Positions 46,933 through 57,059 of a stretch of 64,000 nt of DNA are shown here, one piece after another; positions within the stretch are counted from its first letter, which is position 1, and each line of letters opens with the position of its first letter. The notes under the pieces were generated by a model. It saw only the letters and a program-made list of their open reading frames with translations. It did not search any database and had not been told where the DNA came from. Origin of the DNA: Hermatobates lingyangjiaoensis. Its lineage: Eukaryota; Arthropoda; Insecta; Hemiptera; Hermatobatidae. Made by a program: the position numbers and the translations under genes. The stretch covers positions 5,705,501 through 5,769,500 of the forward strand of contig JAPFBL010000255.1 in NCBI GenBank assembly GCA_026182355.1. The letters are read 5' to 3'.

Positions 46933-47105
46933 GAAAAATAAATCATTTGGAGAACTGGTGTATTTAATACCAGAAAGATTTAAATCAAAGGTGAGAAAAC
47001 TTGAAAGATCGACTATGAAATTGATTCATGCCACAGTACAAAGGTCGTTCAACAAAACATGCATAAAAGAAGGATTGCTCCCTAAATTTACAAATATATA
47101 TATTT
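46933..47105 (+). pseudogene. PLE-like 5' coding fragment, right palindrome arm
   Basis: The plus-strand reading starts in the hammerhead and continues with NKSFGELVYLIPERF, KLERSTMKLIHATVQRSF, then NKTCIKEGLLPKFTNIYIC, stopping after the TA-rich codons. The F-x3-C-x4-LLP-x-[FY]TNIYI block is shared with 6710-6880 and 47626-47814. The copy is cut before any reverse-transcriptase motif. The same peptide is read on the minus strand from the left arm (46853 down to 46707). Confidence 0.55.
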
Positions 47106-47107
47106 GT

Positions 47108-47371
47108 ATAGGTAGGCAGCAAATCTTCTTTTAAACAAGTTGAATTGAAATATGCAGCAGCCTCTGCATTTACGACTTTTCTACTGACTGTCTCTAATTT
47201 TCTGATTATTTTTTTTTTCATTTTGGGGTAATTCCAATAACTTCTCTTCGTGTGATCTTGATAAACGTCGATAAAACATGTGGAAATGTTAATCAAAGAC
47301 TCAGATTTTGAATTCTGGGGACAACTCCCTCCTTCTGCTGTTGTGTGAGCAACTTTAGTGCCATAATTCAA
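47108..47371 (-). pseudogene. PLE-like 5' coding fragment, opposed copy
   Basis: Minus-strand reading includes KKKIIRKLETVSRKVVNAEAAAYF and STCLKEDLLPTYTNIYIC. It faces the right palindrome arm tail to tail; the two meet at a short TA run (about 47090-47110). No hammerhead motif was found at its upstream end (about 47371). Confidence 0.55.
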
Positions 47372-47419
47372 AATTTTGAATTTTTGATGAATATTTTGGA
47401 ACCATCCTCGATGTATTGA

Positions 47420-47640
47420 AGCCGCGATAAATGAACAACGAAGTGGCGAGGAACGACTGTATATACATTTTTAAATTCACTTGCCCTCCGATAACGTATA
47501 ATACGAAATGTTTCAGATCGTCGAACCCCTTTTTTTGTGGGATTAAGAATACTTGTTCTTGTGATAATTTTGCATATTGTGGTATATATATTCTTTGTGG
47601 TTTAGTTGATCTTTGTTTCATGTGTTTACTGTAAAAACTT
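47420..47640 (+). pseudogene. Possible PLE 3' fragment (GIY-YIG-like)
   Basis: The plus-strand reading has NDCIYIFKFTCPP, a Y and KCF, loosely like the start of the GIY-YIG endonuclease region of PLEs (Y-x-F-x-C, then Y-x-G-x-T). The end of the fragment, with CATATTGTGGTATATATA and TTTCATGTGTTTACTG, resembles the tails at 46630-46700 and 30405-30460. No catalytic residues can be assigned. Confidence 0.3.
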
Positions 47641-47820
47641 TATATATATAAATATATATATACTAGTGTATACTGGCAGCAAGTCTTCTTTTAAACAAGT
47701 GTTATTAAAAAGAACAGCGGCTTCAGCATCTATCTTCTTAGAAAGATGTTCTTTTAGCCTAATAATTTTCTTGTAATCCACTGGTAGCTCATAAATTAAT
47801 CTACCTAATGTCATAACGAG
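47641..47820 (-). pseudogene. PLE-like 5' coding fragment
   Basis: Minus-strand ATG at 47814 opens MTLGRLIYELPVDYKKIIRL, then a lysine-rich helix, AEAAVLF, NTCLKEDLLPVYTSIYIF, ending in TA-rich DNA at 47641-47665. It lies about 65 nt downstream of a hammerhead motif (47878-47916) on the same strand. Of the four fragments this one shows the clearest layout: ribozyme, leader, ORF start, then truncation at TA. Confidence 0.6.
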
Positions 47821-47877
47821 AATAGGAAAACAACCTTGAAGAAAACTATTGAAACAACTATATTAGACACTACACAA

Positions 47878-47916
47878 ACACAAGCTTTCGACCACATTGG
47901 CCATCATCAGGTAAAC
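47878..47916 (-). ncRNA. Hammerhead ribozyme-like motif
   Basis: CTGATGA (47910-47904), one unpaired T, helix II GGCC/GGTC (one G-U wobble), GAAA (47889-47886) and self-complementary helix III AGCT. Helix I is weak, only two or three pairs. Confidence 0.55.
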
Positions 47917-47929
47917 GGTAACAATAAAA

Positions 47930-49520
47930 CGAACAATTAAAACATAAACAAAAAATATATGAAATATAGCAATTCCGAAATCCACGTTAAGAAAGTAAGT
48001 AATTCTGAAATTGTACTATAATCTTTGGACCATCAGTACTTGACTGGGGTAGGCTTCAATTATTTATACATTTTGTATTATTATTTTTTTTCAGCAGTAT
48101 TGGTCAAATTATATAAACCTTTTTTACTATACCTATAATCAGCAAAAATATAGAAATACAAGTAACATTAACAAATATATATCTTCAGATATTACAAATG
48201 TAAAATTACAATTCCAGAAAATGAATAAGTGAACCTATAAAATTATAATGTACTCTATCTGGAATCGCACTCTTTGTAAGATTTGAAATTTAATTATTGA
48301 ATGGTAGGCATACTTGTTATTTTATGAATATGACTAGTTAGGTTTATAAGACAAGTAACTATTAATTGATATTTCGCATGATGCTCTGACATCAAACTGT
48401 TATATCATGTCTATAAATTATCAGATTATAGCATGATATCTACAAAATATTGTAAATTACGACCTCTCAGATTAAATCAAACAAGGTTGGAGTGAATCAT
48501 TATTGTGATAATTACAAATATATGTTGTTACATATGGCCCGTGATGAAATAATCCTAAAAAGAGAAGTGATGCAGTAATGCGTGATGAAAGCTTGACTCA
48601 TAGGGCTAAACAAGAGCACGGATCTAATATCAAACGTCAACATCATCGTGAACTACTGTGATTCATTGGATTCTGAAAATTAACAAGTCTTCAAGAATTT
48701 ATCCTTATTTACTTCTATCAAATACATGATGATTCAAGAATGACTCTATCATTCTATGCTTCAAATCATTGTTCAAATATGAACCTTTGATTGAATAAAG
48801 AAACGATAGAAAAAGAGTTTCTCTTATCCAAGATATATATTCATTATTTATCCTTACAGATTAATTTTATGATAATTTAAATTCAAGCCATATCAGAAAG
48901 CTGTTAAATATCAATTTTGTCAAATGTTATCTCACATCTATATTAAGCAGTAATCAATTGATAAATTCTAAATAATTTTTCTGTAAGTGATAAAATCTGT
49001 CAGTAAGAGTGTCATTTCATCATCAATAGAAAAAAACATAATCGTTATTGGATAATGTGCCAATTACGCTGCATACAGTTACAGTATACGAGAACGTTGT
49101 ATTCGTTGACTAAATATACATATCAGAAAGATCCTAAATGACAATAAATCTACTGCCAGAAGATGATCATTTTAACACCTTGTCAGAAAATACATCCGAT
49201 ACATCCGTATTTTTATTGTCATTTATCTTTAATTGGTTATTAAGTAACGAAGTCAGTCAATTTTTATTTGTGATTATTTCTCTGTAACAAAATACATCAT
49301 TGATGAAGGTAACAAATTTTTGACAGAATAGAAACAAAATAATTTTGAATCCGTTAGTTTTAGAGATACAAATGAATAATGACGTTTTAATTTTACTAGA
49401 GGGAACTGCCCCAACAAATAAATTCAGATTAATTCGTTGATATAGCTTCTTATATTCATTCTGTTAGCATGATGTCTGCAATGAAAACTATCTGAACCTG
49501 AAAAAATACCGATCACTGAT
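47930..49520. other. AT-rich non-coding DNA, no gene seen
   Basis: No frame, repeat partner or box pair recognised. Confidence 0.4.
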
Positions 49521-49523
49521 GTG

Positions 49524-49524
<1 letters not shown>

Positions 49525-49554
<30 letters not shown>
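49525..49554. repeat. TA microsatellite at a PLE fragment edge
   Basis: A pure TA run of about 30 nt marks the left edge of the inverted hammerhead pair; a second TA run (about 49716-49735) marks the right edge. Confidence 0.9.
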
Positions 49555-49560
<6 letters not shown>

Positions 49561-49608
49561 TAATCCATGTATGATCCAACCACAATATGAAATGGATAAA
49601 AAGACTAA

Positions 49609-49713
49609 GATCTTTCAACCGTAACAAGCGGTCTTCGTCAGAGTCAAAAACCAAAGTCAAAACTCAGTTGGTTTTTGACTCTGACGAAGACAGCTTGTTA
49701 CGGTTGAAAATCT
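49609..49713. repeat. Inverted repeat with a hammerhead motif on each strand
   Basis: Arms about 49609-49653 and 49669-49713 with a 15-nt spacer. Left arm, minus strand: CTGACGA (49641-49635), helix II GACCG/CGGTT, GAAA (49616-49613), helix III AGATCT, U at the cleavage position and helix I GACT/AGTC; all helices form. Right arm, plus strand: CTGACGA (49681-49687) and GAAA (49706-49709) are kept, but helix II carries a C-to-A change and helix III a deletion, so this copy is probably dead. Confidence 0.85.
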
Positions 49714-49794
49714 TGTTATATATATATATATCATATATATAAATGATATAAACGAGTTCAAAGTTCAAGAAGAGTAACACACAGAGTAAGGAAA

Positions 49795-49850
49795 CACACT
49801 TACAGACTCAAATTTTCGGGCAATCCGTCTTCAGGAGAAAAGAGAAAGGG
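49795..49850 (-). ncRNA. Hammerhead-like motif related to the 6473-6672 repeat
   Basis: Minus strand: CTGAAGA (49834-49828), a weak helix II of two or three pairs, GAAA (49817-49814), helix III AATT and a short helix I CTC/GAG. The flank AGTGTGTTTCCTTA and CTGTGTGTTACT resembles the right arm at 6626-6660. It is decayed. Confidence 0.45.
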
Positions 49851-49859
49851 AGACCAAGC

Positions 49860-51890
49860 ACTCTGTAGACGCAACGGCAAGTAACCCAATTATTTGGGTG
49901 ACTTGGGTTACTTCATAGCTGTTGCTATGAAATTTGCAGTTATAGTAAACTGTGAATGCACTATAGTACTTATTCCCAAGTTTTACTAAGTTCATTTTTA
50001 TTCAAATTATTTATTTTTCAGAATACAATGATCATAATTTGAATTTCATTTCTTTCATTTGACAAATTCATTTGTATATTCTTATCTCATTTTTTAAATA
50101 GTTGGAATTCAATAAGACTGAAGTTGTTTGCAAACTTATATGAATAAACAAATCAAACGGCTTATTTTTTTTTCATAACATAAAATTTTTCCAAATGTTC
50201 GTGGTATTTTAAAGTATTATTTTTAACATTTCACCAATTAGTTTTTATATTCGATCTTACATTTTTTTAATTAGAAAAAGACTTGTTTCTGATCACATAT
50301 CAACTTCTAAAGAAGTTCTTGTAAATAATTTATTTGGCTCAATGTACCAGAAAACTGTTAGTACATTTTTTTAAATTTTCTACCTTAAGTGCTACAGAAA
50401 TCAATAAGAAACGTATGATATATACAAATTTACATGATATATGTAAATATTGATGTAGAGAACTTCAATGTTTGATGCATTTCAAACATAATTAAATACA
50501 TGATTTGAAACTTTATTTTTTCTATTAATGAAAGTTTTTAGCTTTACGTATATTATCTTTCAATATAGCATTGCCTATATATGTCCAACAGCTATTTTAA
50601 ATTAAGAAGTAGAATTTCCTGAAGAAATGAAGTATAATAAGCTGATTCATATGAGCACAACCCGAAGCGAGTGCTCTTATAACTTGTCTAACTACTAATG
50701 GGAAGCACCATTTGGATATCGTTTGTTTACCCATGGGAAAAAAGACACCAACATAATCTTTTTGTTATTAATATCAAAATTGAAGATATTTTGAAACTAA
50801 AATCTTGAGAAAAGCTCATTTAACACTCCTGTGTTAAACTATCAAGTTGAATGTAACAACTCATATAGTTGGTTTCAGTAATTCCATTATAGTTTTTTAA
50901 CTTAACAAAAAGTAAACTATAGTACTTAGTCATTAACATTCGACTGATTGACACATTTTGAGTCGTCGAGTCTTTGTTAATTTACAGGGGAGTGTAAGGG
51001 TGTGTTTCCAATGTTGTGGACACGCTAAGTCACGTCGTTAGATAAATCAAATGCAGTTGCAGTGATCTCAGAATGCACAGTGCGAAGTCCATTTTCGCTC
51101 AGACTATTTATTTTTTAGTATATAATGCTCATGACTAATTGAATTTTATGTATTTTATATACTCATTTATACACCAATATTACACGCGGATTATAGCCTT
51201 ATATAGCCAAAATAGTCATTTTATAGTGAAAATGTGCTTTATAGTTTTTGGGAAATATTGCATATTGGGAAAACCCCTTATTGACCATTATGTGAATAGA
51301 GATCCCATTATTTTACTACTGAACTACTAGCTACTCTAGAAAGATGAAAATTTATTATTAGTAAAGACTTAATAATGGATTAATTGAAATAAAATATAAT
51401 AATTGAATAACTGAAATAAAAGAAAAGTGTTTAGAACTTTGGATCACTGGTCCTGTAATCGGGAAACTTAACTTAAAATATGTCTTGCATGCACAAATTT
51501 TTTATGTTAAAATAGAAAATTTGGTGCCAAAATTAAACCAAAAATGTATAACACTTTTAGGATTTTAAAAAAATCGTGAAGTGCTTTTAATGAATGAATT
51601 TGACATATAAAAAGTATAAAATTTTTGTCAATTACCATCCGACTTTATAATTTTGGCGTGATTGCATATTCTGTTTGGACAGTGTGATTAAAGAATTATG
51701 GAAAGTTATAATTATTTTTGCTAACTATAGTAGTTAGTATATAGTAGTAGTATATAGTAGTTAACTATAACCATCTCATAAGTATAGTATTATATTTATT
51801 AGAGTGCAGATTATATTTTTGCAATAAATTTAGAGTATGTGTTTAATCATGAGAAGTGAAACAAACATTGCTGATTTAGTTGGTTGCTAT
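49860..51890. other. AT-rich non-coding DNA; weak family T similarity
   Basis: No gene. Around 50960-51300 phrases such as GTGGACACGCTAAGTCACG, GTTAGATAAATCAAATGCA and GAAAATGTGC resemble the first third of family T copies, so an old fragment may be present. Confidence 0.3.
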
Positions 51891-51894
51891 AAAT

Positions 51895-52240
51895 CTAGTG
51901 ATCATGAAAAGAAAACAGAACTTGTTTGATCATTTCATGAACTTGTATGTTTCGAGGACCCTGAAAACATTTTGTTGATGACTGCCTCTGACTTATGAAC
52001 AGCGAAAACGCCGAGAACACTCCTACAAGTCACACCGCTTGGAAATCATAGTGAAATTTGAAAACATATAGCTTTGATAAGGTGAAGATGTCTATTATTT
52101 GCGAGCGTTATTGTATTTTTTATCAAAATTGGTACTATTTCAACCCGCCCTCTGTTGATTCTAGAAAACTGAAATTGTGTACTCCATAGTCCTTTAATTG
52201 GGATATTGTTTGCTAAAAAATTATAAATTTAGAATATTTG
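51895..52240 (+). mobile_element. Family T fragment without its terminal palindrome
   Basis: Similarity begins at TAGTGATCATGAAAAG and continues with CTTGTATGTTTCGAGGACC, AAGTCACACCGCTTGG and GTCTATTATTTGCGAGCG. It is diverged and 5'-truncated. Confidence 0.45.
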
Positions 52241-52244
52241 GTAG

Positions 52245-53345
52245 AGAAAATTACTGTAATAAACACAATTATTAAATTCCATATGTAGTCACCTCTCATA
52301 TAGTGTTATATAACAATCATTATATTTTTACTATAATTATAAAAACGGATATAGCTGCATTAAAATATATAATTTCGTTAAATTGATTATCAATGGGATG
52401 ACAATAAATTTACTTATTGTAAATTTCGGTAGAGACCACTCAACATTCTTTTAGTATTCACAAAGGAACGTCTGATTCACTTGTGAACCATATCCGCGAT
52501 ACGTGTTCCGGAAGAACCAACCAATTTCCCTATAAACTCTGGCCCTTTGCCACTAGTTGAGATCACATTTCCTTCGTGCTTTTTTCTTTGAAGGCTTGAG
52601 CAAATACGTCAGCAACAAGTGATTCAGAGGAGAATATTTCATCTGTATGCCCTCTTAAGGCAAAAGTAAAAAATACATTTTTTTGAATATGCATAAATCG
52701 ATAATGTATGAATAGTTAAAGTAATAAGAAACAAGTCGTTTCACACTTCTTCCTTTTTCAATTTTATAACCAAGGGCTTTTCGATCTCATTCAAATAGGC
52801 AGTCAATACTTCTTGGACTTAGGAGAGACACTTTTTTTTTTCAATACTTCTTGATATAACCTGTTGGAATAATTAATATTTACTCGCATTTATCTCATGT
52901 TATCAGAAGTGGTGGCGCCTATTGGTAATTAGTTGACTGGATAGAGTAGCACGTGAGGGTGACGTCACTTACTCACCCATTTGTCGACCTGACTCACCTC
53001 ACCTTATCGACCACATAACATCCTATCAGTTCTTATCTACCAACACTTACCCACTATCAACATATCCCACTCACTCTTCATTCAAACACATTCAGGATAG
53101 TTAAACCATATTATAGAACTTCATAGATTACATCTCATTCTCATTCATTCCCTAATCAGTGGTCAACAATAGAGATTGCATCATTAAAACGTCTTAGTAT
53201 TTTATTAATTCAATAAGCGAATTTTGACTATTATTGATCAATGGATAATCCAGATATCCATAGATGGATAGATATATGGATAGATATCCATAGAGAGGAA
53301 TCCAATTAGAAGGAAATAAGATGGTAGTTTTAAATTTCCAGCACT
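52245..53345. other. Non-coding DNA; possible regulatory patch
   Basis: 52910-53130 is less AT-rich and contains a CRE-like TGACGTCA. 53220-53290 is a short block of repeated ATGGATA/TATCCAT palindromes. No gene seen. Confidence 0.3.
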
Positions 53346-54260
53346 GATTAATCAAGTTTTCCAGTCAGCATTTACTGCAAAAACGAATCTTAATCTTTTA
53401 ATTCCAGATGAACATACTGTTAACGCCTTGGCTGCTATGTTAGTTACGTGCCTTAGACTTTCGGCGATAGTATGAGAAACAGTTAAATTGATGTTTCTGT
53501 TTTTAACATTGAGTCTATTCGCCATTTCATTTGATTTCTTCAAGTGAAAACCTGTGGAGAGTAATGAATGACAGTCCTTTTGACACGCCTGAGGTGGATC
53601 TTGCAAAGCCAGGCTTCTACGAATAACAGTAAACTTGTAGGTAAGCCAACTTGTACAGACAGAAGCTCTAATCCAGCGTAAAATTGGCAGTAAACTGCCA
53701 GTGGGTACCACGACCTGGGAAACACTTCATCCTGAAAGTCTTGAGGAAGACAGGTTTCAGCCAGAAATTCTAATTCAGAATTCACCCTAAACCGGTGTAA
53801 GATTAAATGAACAAACCCACCAAGGTGACCAACCGAAGAAAACACTCCACCTTTTTCAAAACAGGCACTCAAAATTAGGCACAATTTCTCGTGCAGAAAG
53901 AAGTCTTGAGAAAGATAGATGCTAACCAGAAGATGAAACTTCCTGACTTGGAAAAGAAAGCCGTTCAAGCTGGGACACTATCGAGGAGACATCCTACTCA
54001 CTGGTTCCGAATCAAGGAAACCCTCTTTCTCAAATGGTACATAAAGCAACTAAGGTATCTTCCTTAATTCCTGTCATGGGGGAAAAGCACCAAAGCAGGT
54101 TAACCTCCTCCTAACACAACAAGATCAAGGTGTATTGTGGGTGTGGCATTGCATTGGTGTGGAGTAGGATGGCACTGACTGCGGTGGGTGTAAAAGTATA
54201 GAAGTGAGTTGTTTTCGTCACAGAAATTTTCTGTGTGTCTTCTTTGCAAGTTCCCTAAAT
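53346..54260 (-). other. Unidentified, moderately GC-rich block with long minus-strand frames
   Basis: Two overlapping minus-strand frames of 119 and 142 codons lie at 53352-53968. Composition differs from the flanks. Similar phrases recur (CTTGAGGAAGACAGG, CTTGAGAAAGATAGATG; GGAAACACTTCATCC, GAAAACACTCCACC), hinting at a decayed tandem or dispersed repeat. The predicted peptides are rich in L, F and V and have no domain I recognise. I do not call a gene. Confidence 0.25.
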
Positions 54261-54269
54261 ATTTAAAGT

Positions 54270-55420
54270 TCAGGAGCTAGCTGAAGGATTATAAACATTA
54301 GATACACATACTTACAGTCAAGTACAATCATCACAGATGGGTAGACATCACAGATATCATCACAAAATCACAGATATTTTGAAGACCAATTACAACAGGA
54401 AGCCGTTAGTTGACAAACCATTTTTTTTTTGTATGTATGCTCGTGTAAACTACATACTAGTATGTAGTATGTAAAATTCCATACAAACTAGTATGGAATT
54501 TTAAAATTACATGAAGCTGTTTGAATTAGTATACTCCTATAAGAAAAATGTTCAACCTAATATGAGGAATATACAAAAAAAATCAAAAAAATTTTGATTG
54601 CCACAAAAGACAATGAAGGTATAAAAAGTGAAAAGTTGGTCTAATATTTTTTTACCTGTTGCACTTTCTCGGTTTGTTTACATTAATTTACTAATTTTTT
54701 TCATCAACAGCGTTGAACAGAATTCTTGCCTTAAGATTTAACTGAATAAATGTGAAAAAAAGGTGCTTTACTGATTTGATATGGTATGGTATTTTTATTT
54801 TATAAACAAACTTCAAACAACTAAATGATGCTCTCCAGAGTGGAGGATGGTTGCCTAGCGAGAATGTTACAATCAATTTACACTTGTACTCTTCAACATA
54901 TCTAATTACCAGATATATATACTCTGTGTATTTAAGACTCCATTATTTTTGCATTCTATTATAGTGTAGGCAGGACTTTTTATTATATCAATATCCTTTG
55001 TATGCCACTTCTTGGAAGATTCCATAACTTAAATTTTATTATTACATATGGTCATATTACGAATATTTCAAGCGCTTACAGTTTTAGATGAATAGTATTA
55101 CATTAAAAATGACAAGAGTTCATAAATTAGACCATAAAAACTCAAAAGTTGGTCTAATATATCTACCAACGACCAACGATTCTTTCCGCGCACTGTAGTA
55201 CACGTTGTAATTAGCAGTTCCAGGTCATGGACCTATTAGTGCTGAGTTATAATACTGCTGTGTTTGTGGAGTCAGTAAGATAATTTAGAGTATTATTATA
55301 TTCGGTTTATCAGTATAGATCATTTCGTGGTCATTTGGTATTGTTGAGTCGTGGAAAGTTGTCGGTCTAGGATTTGGCTTTCTATTTTAACAACAGCTTC
55401 TATGATGGATGTCGTTGGGG
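54270..55420. other. AT-rich non-coding DNA, no gene seen
   Basis: Short duplications such as AAAAGTTGGTCTAATAT (54632 and 55143) occur. No gene or element recognised. Confidence 0.4.
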
Positions 55421-55425
55421 AGTTC

Positions 55426-55569
55426 TTAGGGATAGGCTCTGGACAAGGGGGTTTGGATGGCGTGGGATTTTTTGTCCTTATTGGCCACCAATCTATTTGT
55501 GAATTCGTCAATTGATTCTAACCTGAGGTCTCTTTGAATATCCACATTTCTGGCATACCAAGGTGGCAT
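55426..55569 (-). pseudogene. Jockey-type LINE C-terminal relic
   Basis: Minus strand, 47 codons ending in a stop: MPPWYARNVDIQRDLRLE, then SIDEFTNRLVANKDK. PWY-x-RN followed by I/L-x-RDL and a charged helix is characteristic of the extreme C-terminus of jockey-group LINE proteins. Nothing of the catalytic domain was recognised next to it, so the copy is truncated or rearranged. Confidence 0.5.
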
Positions 55570-55579
55570 CTATCTATAG

Positions 55580-56130
55580 CAACATAAAACATTTTAGGTA
55601 GATAAGAATCTTTATCAAGCACAGCGTATCTACCACGAGGACAAGACAACAGATTCAGTTTCAAAAATTGCAAAAAAGTTCGAAAAACAAAATAGAAATA
55701 TTTTTAAGGCTTAAAAGAATTACCTCGGACTTCTCGTATATAGAAAGAGCTTTTGACGGCTATCCATTGAGTCAGCAGGAACAAATAGATATATATATTA
55801 ATACAGAAACTTCAGAAAGTATGAATGCAACGCTAATTGCTAATGCAAAGAATAACACTGGTTAGCAGCCAAAAAAATGTGTAATGTTTTTCAACTGATT
55901 TAGAGTAATTTTGATGCGCTCAATCCAAAAATAACTTTGTTTTTTTTTTCAAACACGTCAACTTTCCGAACTACGCCACAAGTTTTTATATTACATTCTT
56001 TTCTTAATCAACATTTCCTAACAATCTAATAGCCTTAAGCTGTAAGATTAATCAGATTTATAAAATATTAATATGTAAAATTTAAAACATTGTTATCTTA
56101 TTACCAAAATCTTAATAACAACTTTTCTTT
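55580..56130. other. AT-rich spacer before the pseudogene
   Basis: A 65-codon plus-strand frame (55668-55865) has no recognised domain. Nothing else seen. Confidence 0.35.
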
Positions 56131-56137
56131 AAGTAGA

Positions 56138-57047
56138 ATGACTGGTGAACTGTACAGATATTGCTCAGCTTCTGCACAAGAAGTCACTTTACGAACCCAA
56201 CGATTGGAGGCTGTTCATTGACAGCAGTAAGGGATCACTTAAAAGTTCTGTTGCGCCAAACAGTTTACCTCTGTACCCCTCGACTACATTGAAGAAGAAG
56301 TATGAAGCTGTGAATTATGAGCTGGAGAAAATTCACTATGATCAACATGAGTGGTTTATTTGTGTTGAATTTGTGGTGCAGCAGTCCGGCTTTACGAAGT
56401 ACCCAAGCCTTGTGTGAATTTAGAATTGTAGGGACACAGCTCAGCATTACACAAAGATGGACTGGCCTGTGTGGAAAACTGCCTTGCACAGCAAAAAACG
56501 TCATCAACAATCCTGTGGTAGACAGATAGAATAGGCTTCGGGCTTGATTAAAAAGTTAATCAAAGCTCTGATCTAGGATGGTAGCTGCCTAGTTTTCTTT
56601 TGTCAGGCTTTTCTAGGATTCTCCGTAGAGAAGTTGAAAGCTGGCATGATGATGGTCCTCAAATCTGAAAGCTCATCAGAGATACTAACTTGGAAAACCC
56701 AATGAACGAAGTGGAGCTAGAAGCGTGGAAAGCTTCTATTCTGGTTGTGAAGAACTTTCTTGGCAACAACAAGGCAGGAACTATGCAGAACTTCTTACTA
56801 ATAAGGTACTGCATTCAGAAAGTTCGGATACAACATGAGTATCAAAATGCACTGCTTGCATCTCTTTCAGAGGGAGGTATTCCATGAGGGTCTGAAAGAG
56901 ATGGAAACCAGTTATGAGGGACGCTGGGATTCAGTCATGATAGCTGATTACTGCTCAACTCTGAAGAGAGATATCCCTGTCTCAGAGCATTCTATGGTAC
57001 GAATAAACAGAAGTTCATGTTCTGAATTCTGGACAATGATGATGTAA
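56138..57047 (+). pseudogene. Decayed copy of a multicopy uncharacterised arthropod gene
   Basis: The reading is protein-like but switches among all three frames with internal stops. In order: NCTDIAQLLHKKSLYEPNDW, RLFIDSSKGSLK, then YDQHEWFICVEFVV, SGFTKYPSLV, a block KMDWPVWKTAL in another frame, NVINNPVVDR, WKASILVVKNFLGNNKAG, and EGLKEMETSYEGRWDSVMIA with DYCSTLKRDIPVSEH. I recall this set of phrases from an uncharacterised protein family present in many near-identical copies in arthropod genomes; its function is unknown to me. At least three frameshifts are needed, so this copy cannot be translated. No intron boundaries are visible, so it could be a retroposed copy. Confidence 0.65.
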
Positions 57048-57059
57048 CGTTCAACTTAC

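Larger units (their letters stand above)
46707..47067. repeat. Near-perfect palindrome, 180-bp arms, 1-nt centre
   Basis: Arms 46707-46886 and 46888-47067 are reverse complements around A46887, with no mismatch noticed by eye except directly at the centre. Each arm contains one complete hammerhead motif and the first about 50 codons of a PLE-like ORF, so both strands read the same peptide outward. At the right edge the plus-strand ORF goes on a little further than the left one, ending in a TA run at 47090-47105. Confidence 0.95.
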
